Source of the DNA: Corticium candelabrum
Lineage: Eukaryota > Porifera > Homoscleromorpha > Homosclerophorida > Plakinidae
Assembly (NCBI RefSeq): GCF_963422355.1
Contig: NC_085089.1
Coordinates: forward strand, 962,001 to 1,026,000
Reading direction: 5' to 3'
DNA length: 64,000 nucleotides
Shown here: piece after piece, positions 12,386 through 25,015 of the stretch
How positions within the stretch are numbered: position 1 is the stretch's first letter
Layout: every line of letters begins with the position of its first letter
Translations under genes and position numbers: made by a program
The notes under the pieces: generated by a model
What the model was told of the DNA's origin: nothing
The model's database searches: none
The model's input: only the letters and a program-made list of their open reading frames with translations

Positions 12386-14321
12386 ATGGAAAACCAACGA
12401 GTATCTATGACGTTGGAGCTTCAAGCACCGACAGAAGATAGTATATTTCAATGCGAATGCGAAGAGCAATCATTGGATGCAGTTGCAGAGGAAGAAGAGC
12501 GATTGGAGTCTCCATCCCTTACAACTCCTGCAGCAACGCCTGTACATGGAATGCCGACCGAGAAGCGGCGCGACTCGAAAGTCCGTTTTCACACAGGAGA
12601 TCGGCTAACTCGTGTTGTGGAGCTGGGTAGTCCTTGGGACAACGGTGAGTATGAATAGATCCCGTGCTGGTGGTGGTGGGGTGGAGAGCATTGTAGGGAA
12701 TGAAGGGATAATGAGTTTCAATACGAAACTCAGTATGTAGTGCCACTTGTATGTAGGTGAATGGCAGACATATAGATGTAAATACGCAAGGCTTTTGTGA
12801 CCGAATGGAACAGAGATGTTGGCAAGAGGTCTAGACACGTGTAGTTTAGTGTGGACTTCAGGACTTTTATACGCATTATCAGTCAAACTGGTTGGAAATT
12901 GAACTGTCTAAGGTATGCTTGAGACTTCCTAGAAAGGGGAAACAATATAACTATTAGGTTTGTGATTACTTTAGTCCATAAGTGAGTGTCAGCGGATATA
13001 TCCATGGTTCACTAAGGCATTGCCGTTTAACGGCAGCTCCTTATCCATTTGCCATTTGCCATGTATAGGTTTGCTTCTTCTTGACATATTGACGTATATC
13101 TGGTGATGGGTGTGCCAAAGTGTTACTACAATCTTGGCATTGCTCTGACCCTACAAGAATGGGCTTGGCACTACATGCAGGGCTATAGCGTCAGATGGGC
13201 ACCCCTACTGGAAGAGTACATGTAAATGAGGTTACTCTTGGAACTACATATATGTATTAGGACAGCTACTGCATAAATGGACACGAGCAGTAGTATGCTC
13301 TTCAGAGTTGGTTTTCAGTTGACTGGAAGTATGTTGCAATAACAGAAATCTAAACTATGCGAAGTTTTGTTTTGAGTCTAATACCCCATTCACACGAGCA
13401 CTTGTAAGCGCGCCAGCCTGTGCTGGCATGGTTCAATGGGTATTAGCCCAGGCTGGCTCGGATTGGCTCAACTTAGTTTGGAGCCATGCTCGTGTGAATG
13501 GGGTATAACTCAGAGGAGAGATGCAAGTGAGGTGGAAGCTGTTCTGGATGTAATTTTCTTTTTCAGCAAACACTAGAGCTCGGACAAAGAAATAAGGACA
13601 GATGCTTGCTTGATCAGTAGACACTCTCAGTGAAATATTGCTTGCTAGTGTAGAAATATATTGAAGCAAGTCAAATTGATTGCAAGTGTTATGCATGTAG
13701 TTTGTTTAACTAGTTGTACGGTATTTGTAGGCACCTTGCGTTTGTGAGTACAACACGTCCAACAGAGTTTTCAGACCGTCTACTGAAACACCGAGTCCTA
13801 GCTAGACAATACGTATTTGTTGAAACCCTAGCTGTTATGGAAGTAAATATGCAAACTTTCTAGTAGTTTGGATTACGTATATAGGCCTGGTATAGGTAGT
13901 CGTCGTTTTGTGATTGTGATCAAGACAATTGAAATGTACAGTCTAGGTATGCACTCAGTTCCGTTGTAACGACAGTGCTATGGTATTTACTGACATAGAA
14001 GTTGATATCGGCAAACATTGGCTATCAACAGTGTTAGATGCAGCACAGTGTAGTAAAGGATTGATTGTAGTATGGGACGTGTGAATAGTTGACTGTAGTG
14101 GCATTCAGCTAATAAAGGTTTCTTGGTTGTCAAGTACACACAATTCCTAGCTACAATACAAAAAGATGGGGCGACGGAAGTTCATGAAGCTTTTTCGTTG
14201 CCGTTTGCTCACTGAAACGAATTGTTGTTAGACTCATCTGTAGTTGGACACGGAAACGATTTTTTAAGGTAGGTCCTATCATGAAACGTAGTTGTGGGGT
14301 GGAGAAATTTGAGATTTGTGT

Positions 14322-14390
<69 letters not shown>

Positions 14391-17300
14391 AAGAGCTCGA
14401 TGGACATATAGGACCACGCCCCTTTCTGTTGTGCGACCCAGATTAGAAGCCTCATTACGCTCAGCAATTAAGAAAAGCTGTACTCTAATTTCTTGTGCAG
14501 TGATGCAATCAGTACATGGATTATGTAGCTGCTTTACCATCTAATTAACCTACAAATTGTTTATTGTATTGTATTGTCCTCTGTTAGCTCCCGTTACCAA
14601 CAAGGAAGAGACACTCCAGGCATACCGCCTTTCATGTGCAGCACATAAGATGAAGCCGCTAAACAAAGTAGTTCAGCAGATTGAGGTCTGTTGGATCATT
14701 TTTCTACAGTAAATTTGCAGCTTAGTAGTAGCTTGTATTTAGGCGATTAAAGACTTCAAAGAAAGAGCAAACATGCTGGACCTAAAGGGTAACTATTATG
14801 TGCAATGAATTCACTGTGTTTAACTACTAGGATGGCTACTTTGATTTTACAGGTTTACGCCTGGATAACCGTACTTGTGAAGCTCTAGAAGCTGTTTTCA
14901 AGCGAGTGCAGTTTGTTACTATTGACCTGCAGGGTTCATCACTGGAGGATGACGTATGACTCTTGTGATGTGTTTATGTTATCGTGTGTCATTCAAACAT
15001 TATGTTCTATATCAGGGAGCAATGGCTATATTTGAGATGATAGATTTCTACGAGAGCACTGCACGCTTGATTGTATCAAACAATGGAAAACTGGGTGGCC
15101 GTGCGTGGCTTGCTTGCTCAAAAATGATGAAGAAGGTGAGATTGATTGAACCAAGTAGTGTACCTTCTTGACTTTGTGTTGTTGACATATTTAACATAGC
15201 TCTAATAACCGAATTTACTTGAGTAGCTGTTGTTCACTGTGTCTTTCTAGTGTGGTAAATGATGGCAATCAATTTATTCCTTTTTATGACTTGTTGTATT
15301 GCATTATGGAACGGTAATTGTATGATTAAGGGAAGTATGCGGCATGCACAAGCAGCTGATAGTTACAAGTTGCTTGTGAAGATACTTCTTTTAGCCATGC
15401 AATGACAGGCATAGTAATGTTTGTCCTAGTCACCTACCATAGTGTCTTTTAGCTTGTGTAGATGTAAGAGCAACTATTGACAATTGCAAATTTCATAACT
15501 TCTGCTTGCAATTCGTACGACCATGAATATGGCAAATGGCAGTGTATTTATCTTGTTTCTGGTATGAGGTAGCTGCAACTGTAATTGTTGCAAGAAATGT
15601 ATTATTTTATTGTTATCATTTATTATTGTTATTATTGAATTTAGTGTAGTTGCTGTTTATGTATGCCGTTGCATTTTTTCACTAACTTGGGTGTTTGTTT
15701 GAATTTGTATTTGTGTAGTCTCCTTGTTTGGAGTTTCTTGATGTGAGAAACAATACATTTGATGAGTACACAATTCCGCTGATAGGAAGACCAATCAGAG
15801 CCAACTGTTTGCTAAGAACTCTGCATGTAGAAGGATGTCAACTGTCAGGACGAGTTCATCTGATATTAGGTGATTTGAGTGTGGCTTTCTAATTGTACAG
15901 AGTGAAATTATTGCAATGGATGATGGGAATGTATTAATAGCGTTCTTGTAACTTAGCAGTGTTTTGGTTTTTGTGTAAATAAGTAGTTGCTAAATCTGAA
16001 CGTTTGGATTTTTATATCTAAACATTTTAGTGAATACTGTTTGGCCCATCTTGGCCAATCATCCAATTACTGGGTTGAAGTAATGTCTCATGCTGCAATA
16101 CTGAAGGACATCTTGTACAAACTAGTTGATGCCATTACAACTGTGCGTTTTATATCTTGATCTTGATGTCAACAATTAGAATTTTGGATGTTTGTACAAG
16201 TTTAGGCAGATGATGGCTACAGAGGGCATATATTGCCAATCTGTAGCAGAAATTTATGATTTGACTATTTAGTTTGATTGACACAACAGAATGCATACAG
16301 TGCTGAGGTTAGACTTTTTATCTAGATACTGGATTAATTAATTAAAGAGGATGTTGAATTTCTGGCACAGGGTTTTATCTTTTGATGTTTGAATAAGCAC
16401 CTGTTTGTAGTGCTTTCTTGGTGCAATAAATCAAACGCAAACAACTTGACAAACAGAATATCACATTTTCAGTGTTTATGCCCAATTAAGGAAAGACATC
16501 TTTGTGGACAGTATTGCCTTCGCACAACCACTGCTGCTTCCAATGAAAACACATCTTGTGTTCATGTTTGCAATGTCAACATCCACCAATCAAACATACC
16601 TACAGTGTAATGTCCTGGTAGTGTTTCATATCTTTGTCCTATTCTCTGCACACACTTGGGAAGCTAGAAGAGTACATGTGTTGTACTGTACTACATGTAC
16701 GAAAGGGGCACTTAAGCTGATAGTGTTTCTGCCTGAAGAGACGTCTAGGGTGCTTAATCAGACAGAAATCAGCAATAAATGTGTTTACTTTAATAAGAGC
16801 TCCTGTGCTTATTTGGACATTTACAGTACTTGCTTTTGTTCAGAGATATGTATTTGAAATATGAAGGCATCTGCTTTCAGTACTTCTGGTTGGGTAGTTT
16901 GCAAGTGTACTGTAGCAATGTTTTGTCTTTTAGCCGAGTGTGGCAGCATAGCTGCCTGCAGACAGAGAGATAACTGTAGTTTATGTGTGCTAATCATTGT
17001 CATTTACTAACTTGAGATTGTGTAGTGGCAGCATTGAAAACAAACACTGTTTTGTCTGACTTGTTTCTTGGAAACAATCGACTCATTGCTGATGACATGG
17101 TTCATCTTGGAAACATACTGAAGATAAACAACACACTGCAGCTACTTGATCTTCGAGACAACAACATTCAGGTAACAATTGCAGTGTACATATTTGGTGT
17201 AAGCAGACCTCCTGTGTGGAGTGGAACAGTAGTTAGACAAAATGCAATGCACGAGTGAGAGAGCACTTTTCTTTTCTATTAGCTGTTGAGGTTTGGTGCT

Positions 17301-20300
17301 AATGAACTCTGGCAGCAATATTTGCTTACTGCTTTATTGAGGTGTTTGGCAGGATGACACTGTTTTAAAAAGTAATACTCATATTCTATACTTGCGTTAC
17401 ACTCTAGACAGGTCATATGTTCAGATTGTATCACTAGCAGCAACCTCATCCTGACCTAGACAATTAACTTCAGTCAGTGTATATGTTTTGGTATATGAAA
17501 GCTATAGATACATTGTATGAGTTTTGTTGGTTGTATTTTGCCATTGCATTTGATTGTCTAGTTTTGCAGCTATCTCTTGGACAGTGCTATAAGAGTAGCA
17601 GAATGCAAAGCATCAACAGAAATTGAAGCAGTTTAGGCACAATGTTCTATTAGCTTTAAAGGGGCATAGTCCAGACATTGCGTACAGAGTAGCCTCGGAG
17701 TCCATCTTGAATAATGTATACATTTTCCAAGTTTATCAAAAATAAAGGATCTTTGAAATGCAGTGCTTGTAGATTATGATACAGTAGTACATTTCTCATA
17801 TCTCACTAAAAGAAAAGATTCAAACGCTCTGCAGCTCGCAGTTTGACTACCCGTAGCAGCAAGACCTTGGCTTTTCTATACTTTGCTAAAGTGATACGGT
17901 TCGAATATAACAGTTAGGAGTTACAAAACAAAACTGATCTGTTTTTACATTTGCCTAGCCGTGTGAGCTTAGGATTAGGTCTTGCATGTCATGTCGACAC
18001 GACACGTCTGCAAGAAGCCAGCATAGTGCAAGAGAGCACGGAGGTGCAAGATAAGAGTGATTAGCAAGACAAGGCTGGCAAAAGAGCACTTGATAGAGAT
18101 TAAAAAGCATCTACTGGTCCAGGTCTCAATTCACCCTCAATGAATTCAAAGTTTTTTAGAAAGGTTCTGCTGCATCCGAAGAGGTTTAGGTCCATGACCT
18201 ATTTATTATGTACAATATTTTGTACACTATTATTTTTATACATGTGTTGTACGTTTACATTTACCATTGCAGCCAAACAAGTACACTTGAAAATTAGCAC
18301 AATTTTATTCTAAGTTTTACCTCCAAAATATCATTTGGGTGAGTGAATTCACATCTCCAGTCAATCTATGATGAAAACTCTAGGTGTTGTAGGCATGCAG
18401 CTTTCAAGGCCTATTGCTTACTAGCAAGCATGAATTATGACAAGCAACAAGGAACAGACAAAAAGCCAGAGAACAGATTTTACCCCAAGTATAACAAAAA
18501 TTTCCATCAATGGACTGTAAAGAGAGTGAATGAAAGCAGACAGTACCATCATATAACTAAGGTTACACACATGAGATCAGGAAAGCAAATGAAAACGAAA
18601 GTAGGTAACGTCACTGTCAGACAATAATATGACAGCAGGACGTCTGAGAACATTGGTTGAGCTGTTGCTACATGTAGTCCACCAACAGCTGCTGATCTTG
18701 CAGAAGGCAATGTAGTAAGACAAGTTCAGTTTAGGGTGCCTCACCATATGCATCCTAAATGTGTCACCACATTGACTGCATGCTGACTGGTGTTGCTTGT
18801 CATTACTTCTGCATCTGTAGGAGACCGTTCTCTAGATGAAGCATTTCCTGTTCTCCAGCACATTTTCTGTCACCAGTCTAGAAGTGAAGCCCTGAAATGA
18901 TACTGGCAAGTCGACTATAATAGCTGTGACATTGATCACAGCTCTTCGATTCTTGAAACGTAATCACGCAGTCACAGAACCGCACACAAGCAACAGCAGC
19001 AGCTTTGTGTTCACATCCTCGTAGACCATGTCTTTCTCTTGTGCATTTATTTCTACACCCAGACGTCACATGCATGCATACACTCTCCCCTTCTGTAGGC
19101 TGCAATCAAGGCGCACAATGTGATCATAATTCAACAAAAAATTACAATGGTAACTAAACCTATACATTGTCGACTTTTGCATCGGCTATGTGAGTGTGGC
19201 CTGACACAGTAGCCATAATCGTCTCTTGAGGAAGCCATTTTATTCTAGGCATGGCCGGCAGCCTGTGCGCAAAACGCGCTTTCTACCCAAGGCAAAAGCA
19301 GGCACATAAATCTGGACTGTGCTCCTTTAATTGTTGCAGTAGCATGTGAATACCATAATTTGTACTGTGTAACACAGTATACAGGAGAGACGCACAGGAG
19401 GGCTTGTTAGTAACTTATTGTACAGTAACAGGAGTCAAGCATACATTCAGTGTTCTAATCTGTTGAGTTTTTTGCAGGATGATGGGTTGAGGTTTCTTTG
19501 TGAGGGCTTACTAGAACAACAAATTGGGTTGACTAGTCTTGTGCTGTGGAACAATCGAATCACACCCCAGGGGATTCATGCATTGGCAGCAGTGCTGGTA
19601 TGTGTGTACTGACTATGTATGTTATGCACTTCTTAACAGTTAGTTATTGCTGTTTTGTAGCCATTCCATGCAACTCTTGAAACAGTGAACCTTGGGTGCA
19701 ATCGAATAGAGTCCCAAGGCTGTCAGATATTGAAACCTGGCATGTTGTCCAGTAAATCATTACTTCGGCTGGGCCTAGTAAATTGCAAAGTCACGTGTGA
19801 GGGTCAGTTCTGCTTTTTGTCTTGAGGCATTTGTTGAATGAGATGAGTGAGGACTTTTACGTTTGTAGGAGCAATTGCATTGGCTGAAGTGATCGGTGAC
19901 AACACTGTTGTTGAGCGCGTTGATTTAAGAGACAATGACATTCGAGTAGCTGGGTTAATGGCATTGGCTCTAGCACATCGTGTGAGCCATCATCTGTTTA
20001 GATTGGACATGAAGCGAAACCTCCGAGTTGAACAGGTGCAACAATCAGTCTTTTGTGACTAAGTCATCTGTTTTATAGTCTTGTACATTATGTTGCTACT
20101 TCTATTTTACTGTAACATGTGTTTTTGTTATCATTACTGTTTTGAAATGGTTTTGTGTATTGTTTTAGCGTGACATGGAATTGGTGAAGAAGCTGTTTGA
20201 GGACATAGAGAGATACAGTCAACGAAACAAGATGGAACACGAGGAGCGTGAGGCACGAAAAGCTGTCCTTAAACGGCAACAAGAATTGGAAAGTCAGAAA

Positions 20301-20900
20301 AAGCTAGAAGAGGAGCAAGAAGAGGCAGAACGCAGGTCTGTAGCACTTGCAGCGTTGTCAACAGCCTTGCATGCCCAAGCCTTAGCTGAGAGCCAGGGGT
20401 TACCTACTATGCCCAAACTAGATGAATCTGAAATTGAGAATGATGACACTGATCGAGACATGAGCTTGTTGCTTGACCGACCTCAATTTCAACCAGCAGA
20501 CGAGGAGCTAGAGATGGAAGATCAAATTGAAGAGCAGGAAGGAGTTGAAATTAAAGTTGATGTGTGTGAAGTGGTAAATTATGTCAGCACTTGCAATGAA
20601 CATGAAACAGAACCAACTGAAGAAGAAGAAACAGAAACAACCATTGTGCAATCAGAATCAGCCACTGAAGGATCAAACTTTCATGAAAACGAATTGGATG
20701 TGGCTAATGACTTGGATTTGAATTCACACAAGGAGACTGACAGATTTTTGAAGGACGAAATTACTATGGCAGATACTGATACTGGCATTGCATTCACTGA
20801 CATTGACAATGGCAAATGTTCAGCTATGGTTGATGGACACGTGGATGACACATCTCTAATTGAAAATGAGATGAATGGAGGAGACAGTCCTAGCAGTTGA
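12386..20900 (+). CDS. PPP1R37: Protein phosphatase 1 regulatory subunit 37 homolog (LRR protein)
   Basis: Eleven exons: 12386-12644, 14588-14685, 14743-14788, 14853-14953, 15016-15135, 15719-15869, 17026-17171, 19478-19597, 19661-19802, 19869-20035 and 20169-20900. They total 2,082 nt, 693 residues, with every junction in phase. The N-terminal acidic region ends in SKVRFHTGDR, whose KVRF fits the PP1-docking RVxF motif found at the same place in human PPP1R37. A ribonuclease-inhibitor-type leucine-rich-repeat domain follows, with family-specific stretches such as ALEAVFKRV, MAIFEMIDFYES, LQLLDLRDNNIQ, LTSLVLWNNRIT and AVIGD-like LAEVIGDNTV. The last exon is a Glu-rich coiled-coil and acidic tail. 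The protein should bind and restrain PP1 catalytic subunit. Large introns host a PIF/Harbinger-like MITE, a microsatellite and a Kolobok-like element. Confidence 0.93.
13382..13505. mobile_element. PIF/Harbinger-like MITE in PPP1R37 intron 1
   Basis: A 124-bp element with terminal inverted repeats TACCCCATTCACACGAGCA and its complement, flanked on both sides by TAA (13,379-13,381 and 13,506-13,508). A 3-bp TAA target duplication fits PIF/Harbinger. It has no coding capacity. Confidence 0.8.
14323..14390. repeat. (AC)n microsatellite
   Basis: Pure AC run in PPP1R37 intron 1. Confidence 0.97.
17660..19326 (+). mobile_element. Decayed Kolobok-like DNA transposon in PPP1R37 intron 7
   Basis: The ends are inverted repeats AGGGGCATAGTCCAGA (17,660) and TCTGGACTGTGCTCCT (ending 19,326). 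TTAA lies on both sides (17,656-17,659 and 19,327-19,330). TTAA duplication and AGGG-type ends fit the Kolobok superfamily. Inside, 18,343-18,627 encodes a fragment with ASMNYDKQ, FYPKYNKNFHQWTVKRV and QYHHITKV. This resembles the conserved C-terminal block of Kolobok transposases (asparagine-rich NEN, then YPK, then a hydrophobic tail), as I recall it. The rest of the transposase is unrecognisable, so the element cannot move itself. Confidence 0.7.
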
Positions 20901-21159
20901 TATTAGTACTTAGTATTTTGTCATATAGCTTTTGATTCTTGCAATCATTGTACATATGTATGAATGGACATTGCACTTATAGCCAGTCATGTTTCCATAC
21001 GACGTTCTGATAGTTGCTTTGGAAGAATACCATATTAATCATTGTTTTTTCAGACAGCGTGCTCACGTGCAGTACCCAACGCTGATTGGCCTCACCGTTC
21101 CTATGTGAGCAGTATTGTTCTCGTTTGTGTTCTTCAATACAGCTGTTACTCGTAGCACA

Positions 21160-21751
21160 ATGTCGGGCAGTCGGAAAGCGGCTACGTGTAATTTAGTACA
21201 CTCTGACGAAATTTGGTAGGTGTACAGTGCGTCACACAGTGGCAACTAATTAATGTATCTTCAGTTCTGTCGGAATAATTGTCCTGTGGTGACATGAAAG
21301 ACAGATGTGTACGCTAAATGTTGTTTAGGAAAGACCACGTTCATCGAGAGGCAAGCTGTAGTCGAGAATGGCCTAAAAAGTGGGGATTTCTGTCCGATGA
21401 ATACAGCAAGGTGACTACGCATTTGTTTACGTCACCACGCCTACCGACAAACTGTTCCGTCATTTTTTGTTGCAGCTAAGCTCTCAATTGGCATCGTTTC
21501 AAGAGGCAGCTGGCCGCCTCTCAAAGTGTTCAATCAGTCGTAATGCAACGACAGAAGCAGTTCGTCTTCCTCAAATTTCAACGAGTAGGCGGTTGACGGG
21601 TGTGTCGCAGCGTTGTAACACTTTTCCATTGACAACGCAGAGAGAGATCGGATGGAAGAACGCTACCAGACTTGAAATGTACGGTCACCATGCCAGGGGA
21701 AAACTGAGTATTGAGAAACACTTGAAATGGCCGGTAGACGGATTGGCCTAA
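21160..21751 (+). CDS. CIMIP1: Ciliary microtubule inner protein 1 homolog (C20orf85/LLC1)
   Basis: Three exons, 21160-21215, 21329-21410 and 21476-21751, give 137 residues, exactly the human length class. The N-terminal match is LVHSDEIWKDHVHREASC then WPKKWGFLSDEY (human QDEIWKYRLKAE..., NWPQNWGFL). The C-terminal match is QREIGWKNATR and LSIEKHLKWPVDGLA (human TQGFIGWRSA..., ELCWPKQGV). The middle diverges. The family binds the lumen of doublet microtubules in motile cilia. The exon-1/2 join splits the Trp codon correctly. The gene follows PPP1R37 by only 260 bp on the same strand, but nothing suggests a shared transcript. Confidence 0.9.
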
Positions 21752-22624
21752 TTCTAATTAATTAATTAATTAATTATAAGTAGCTAAAACTAAAGCTACT
21801 TTAGTCTACCTAATGTAGACAATAATCAGGTACACTGACTTGTGCTATAATTTAATTGATTAGTTATGATTCTATGTTTCAAGGTTTTTTTCTTGCAATT
21901 TAGATACAAATTTTTGAAAGGTGTATACATGTCTATACTGTGTGTTGAAGACGTGTGATGCATATTGCTTACATCTCATGATTACTTGTTGCAACTGCTC
22001 TTAGTTCATTAAAATTTGTTTTCTATAGATTGATATCTAATGTGTACTGTTCCGTTGTCGTCTACCTCGTTAGCTAGTAGGTTATCTAGGAGTGCTATTG
22101 ATAAAATAATAATAAATAAATAAAAAATAAATAAATAAATAGTAAATAAGGAAATCAATCAATCAATAAATATATAAATAGTACAATAGTAACAATAAAT
22201 ATTTTAATCATTTTAGCTACGTCACAAAAACGTAAAGTTTTAATTCTATCTAAATATGCTACCTAGAAGATAGTATAGACAGTCTGTTCCAGTCCACCAG
22301 CTTTCGTATGGTCTTCAAGTTGTTTAGCAGTATGACGACTTAATTCAAGAAAGAATGCATTCTAGTAGCCGTTTCCCGATGACGAACATTGCCTGGCCTC
22401 GTGACCAGTCGACGTCTCACTGCATTTTCGGCTTTCCCGGATTGAGTCAACGCAGCGTAGCACGAAGCCATTAGTCTAATGACACACTGAGCTCTTGCAA
22501 GAACTTGTGAACAGCAAAGTAAGCACTAATTTAGAACATGTGTAGAGTACTTGTAACGTGGTAATCCGGGTGATTCGGACGAATTCACGCGCGTTACTGT
22601 TGTTGAGGTGTTATTTGGGTAAGA
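21752..22624. other. AT-rich intergenic region
   Basis: Contains a short (TTAA)n run at about 21,755-21,776 and (AAATA)-type simple sequence at 22,105-22,200. No gene is seen. The last 100 bp or so should hold the ZNF106 promoter. Confidence 0.6.
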
Positions 22625-24938
22625 ATGACGTACTTCTTAGCCCCAAGAGCAGGAGATCGAGCGTGGAGATGCAGCGATTGCGGAATTGACGGTTGGAGTC
22701 GCAAGGTAAAGCACACCCCACCCACAAGCTAGCTTGCAGCTTGCTATCTGCTCTTGCATGGCTGGTCACTTCTTCTTTTCAAACAGGAATTTGTAGAGCA
22801 CAATCTGAGTTTACGGCACCACTATGCAATGGAGGAGATGAACAGACGGTATACTTGCAGTGTTAGCTGTTGTTGTGCCAATTGATTTTTCAACTTGTGG
22901 AATGCTTGAGTGTGGGAACAAACCAGAAAATGCCAAACATTCTAAGAAGTCTTGCAGGCATTAATTTTTAATTTCACTCCTGGCACTGCCATGATGTAGT
23001 AGTCTTTGATGGAGCAGTTGTTTTTGATGGAAGCATGTTTGGAGATAATCAGAAAAGCTGTAAAGGATGGAGCTACAGTACATATTGTTGTGATTAGAAT
23101 GTGGCTTTGCTCTTTGTTTTTACATGCGGAAATATCTGATTTGGTATCAGGGTTTCCCAGGCTGTTTGTCGTGATGTCTTTACTGGATTTGTTTGTTGCT
23201 TTGCTAAATATTTGTAAATCAGAGTGGCAAAATTTATGGTCGGACATCGTGCTTTAGTAAGAGGTTGACCCAACATTTTAAATTTTGGGGCATTCATTCT
23301 TATTTGATTTCTGTATTTATTTGCTATCAAAATCAAAACATAAGATTTGGCTTGTTTGCTGTAGTTTTGTTGCAGGATTGCCGTGGTGGTTACAATTCAT
23401 GGCAACTAAATTTTTATTAAATTTTAGTTAAAGCAAGGCCTGTAAAGTAATGACATGAACTGATCAAGAGATGAGCAAGCTAATTATCAAGAGCATGGTG
23501 TTGTTCAACAGACAACTTAGTTACCAGCATTTGGATCTCCCACCGTTTGTCCTATTCGACTGCAGCTAGTGCAATAAATGGTGTGTAGGGCAATAAATAT
23601 GATATTGCTCTAAAACGTCATTTTGCAGTCACGCATCTGGAGGTCATCAGCTCTTAGATCTTGCCTGCTTCTGTCAGTTGTCTGGACTTTTGTGCTCATT
23701 GATTTCCTACCAGTACCATCCACGCAATAACTATGACACCTTTACCAGTCATGTAGGTATGTCCGATCAAAGCAAAATTGTGGTTTGTCATGAACACCAG
23801 TTGGTCGGTCAATAATCGATGACTGACCACTGTAGTCCACTTTGTAAATTATCTCTTAGGGGTCAACTAAGTGGCCAACCACTGGTTAATTGCTCACATT
23901 TACCAGGCCTTCTATGCCTTACAACCTCATCTTACACATTTTAAAACACACGTGTATAGTAGGCCTGGGCCAAGGCTAAGTTTGTTGTGCATTGTTAGAT
24001 GACTTGTTTGCAAAGATTCAGTACTGTACACCCAAGAAGTCGTCAAACTTTGACATTTGTGCAATATCTGGCAGCATCTTTTTCGAACTTAGTTTAAAAG
24101 TGCTAAGCATTGCAATAGCTGTAATAACTCGATTTCATGTTGAGGGAAAAACTGATTGATAGCTGATGAAATTGACTTTTCTGAAACAAGGATACACGAA
24201 AGCAACATTTCGCTTGACAAACTCACGGCAATCAAAGCAGCTGTGACATCTAGGGCGTGTTCGATTGGGCTCTTCCCTGGAAGAGGCTCCGTGTGCACCC
24301 CCCTCCCAACTTCTACAGTTCTGCTGCTCTAGTCGGAAGAGTCGACTCTACTGACTCTGCTGCTGGTTGGAAGAGCAAACTCCTCTTTCAATCTCTACCA
24401 GCTTTGCACTGGAAGAAGTTGGAAGAGGGGTGGGCTCTTCCAGACTCTTCTGGAAGAGGCTGGAAGAGCCCAATCGAATGCACTTTTAGTTGTATAATAA
24501 CAGGTCCGTAGGAAACGTTTCGAAATGATTCGGCCTAGTGTATAATAAGAGGGTGTGGTCCAAGGATAGCGTGTTAAGAGGGTGTAGTTAGGGTCAAACC
24601 AGCATGGTTTAAATGCTCTTTTGACAATGGTCTTCTTGTCAAAGTCTCGTTTAGGGAAGCTGCAATGTTTGGGTTGGTGGGGTTGGTCTTGATTGAGTCT
24701 ACTCGGTAAGATGACTGTCGAACAACTACTGTCTGCCATGATCATCTGATCTAAGCGGAATGTGATGCTGTTAGCTTAATTAATAGTAATAGGCAGAGCA
24801 GGAATGGATGCCGAGAGAGGTAGTGACAGTGACGTGGCTATGCAATGACCTTCCACTCCACACTTTCAAGGCAGCGAAAATAGAAAATTTAGTCAAGATA
24901 CATTATCTGCTTTCGGGAAAACTACATACATACATACA

Positions 24939-25015
<77 letters not shown>

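Noticed and set aside
16389-16857. Open frames in PPP1R37 intron 6
   Set aside because: They lie in an intron whose flanking exons join in frame; no domain seen.
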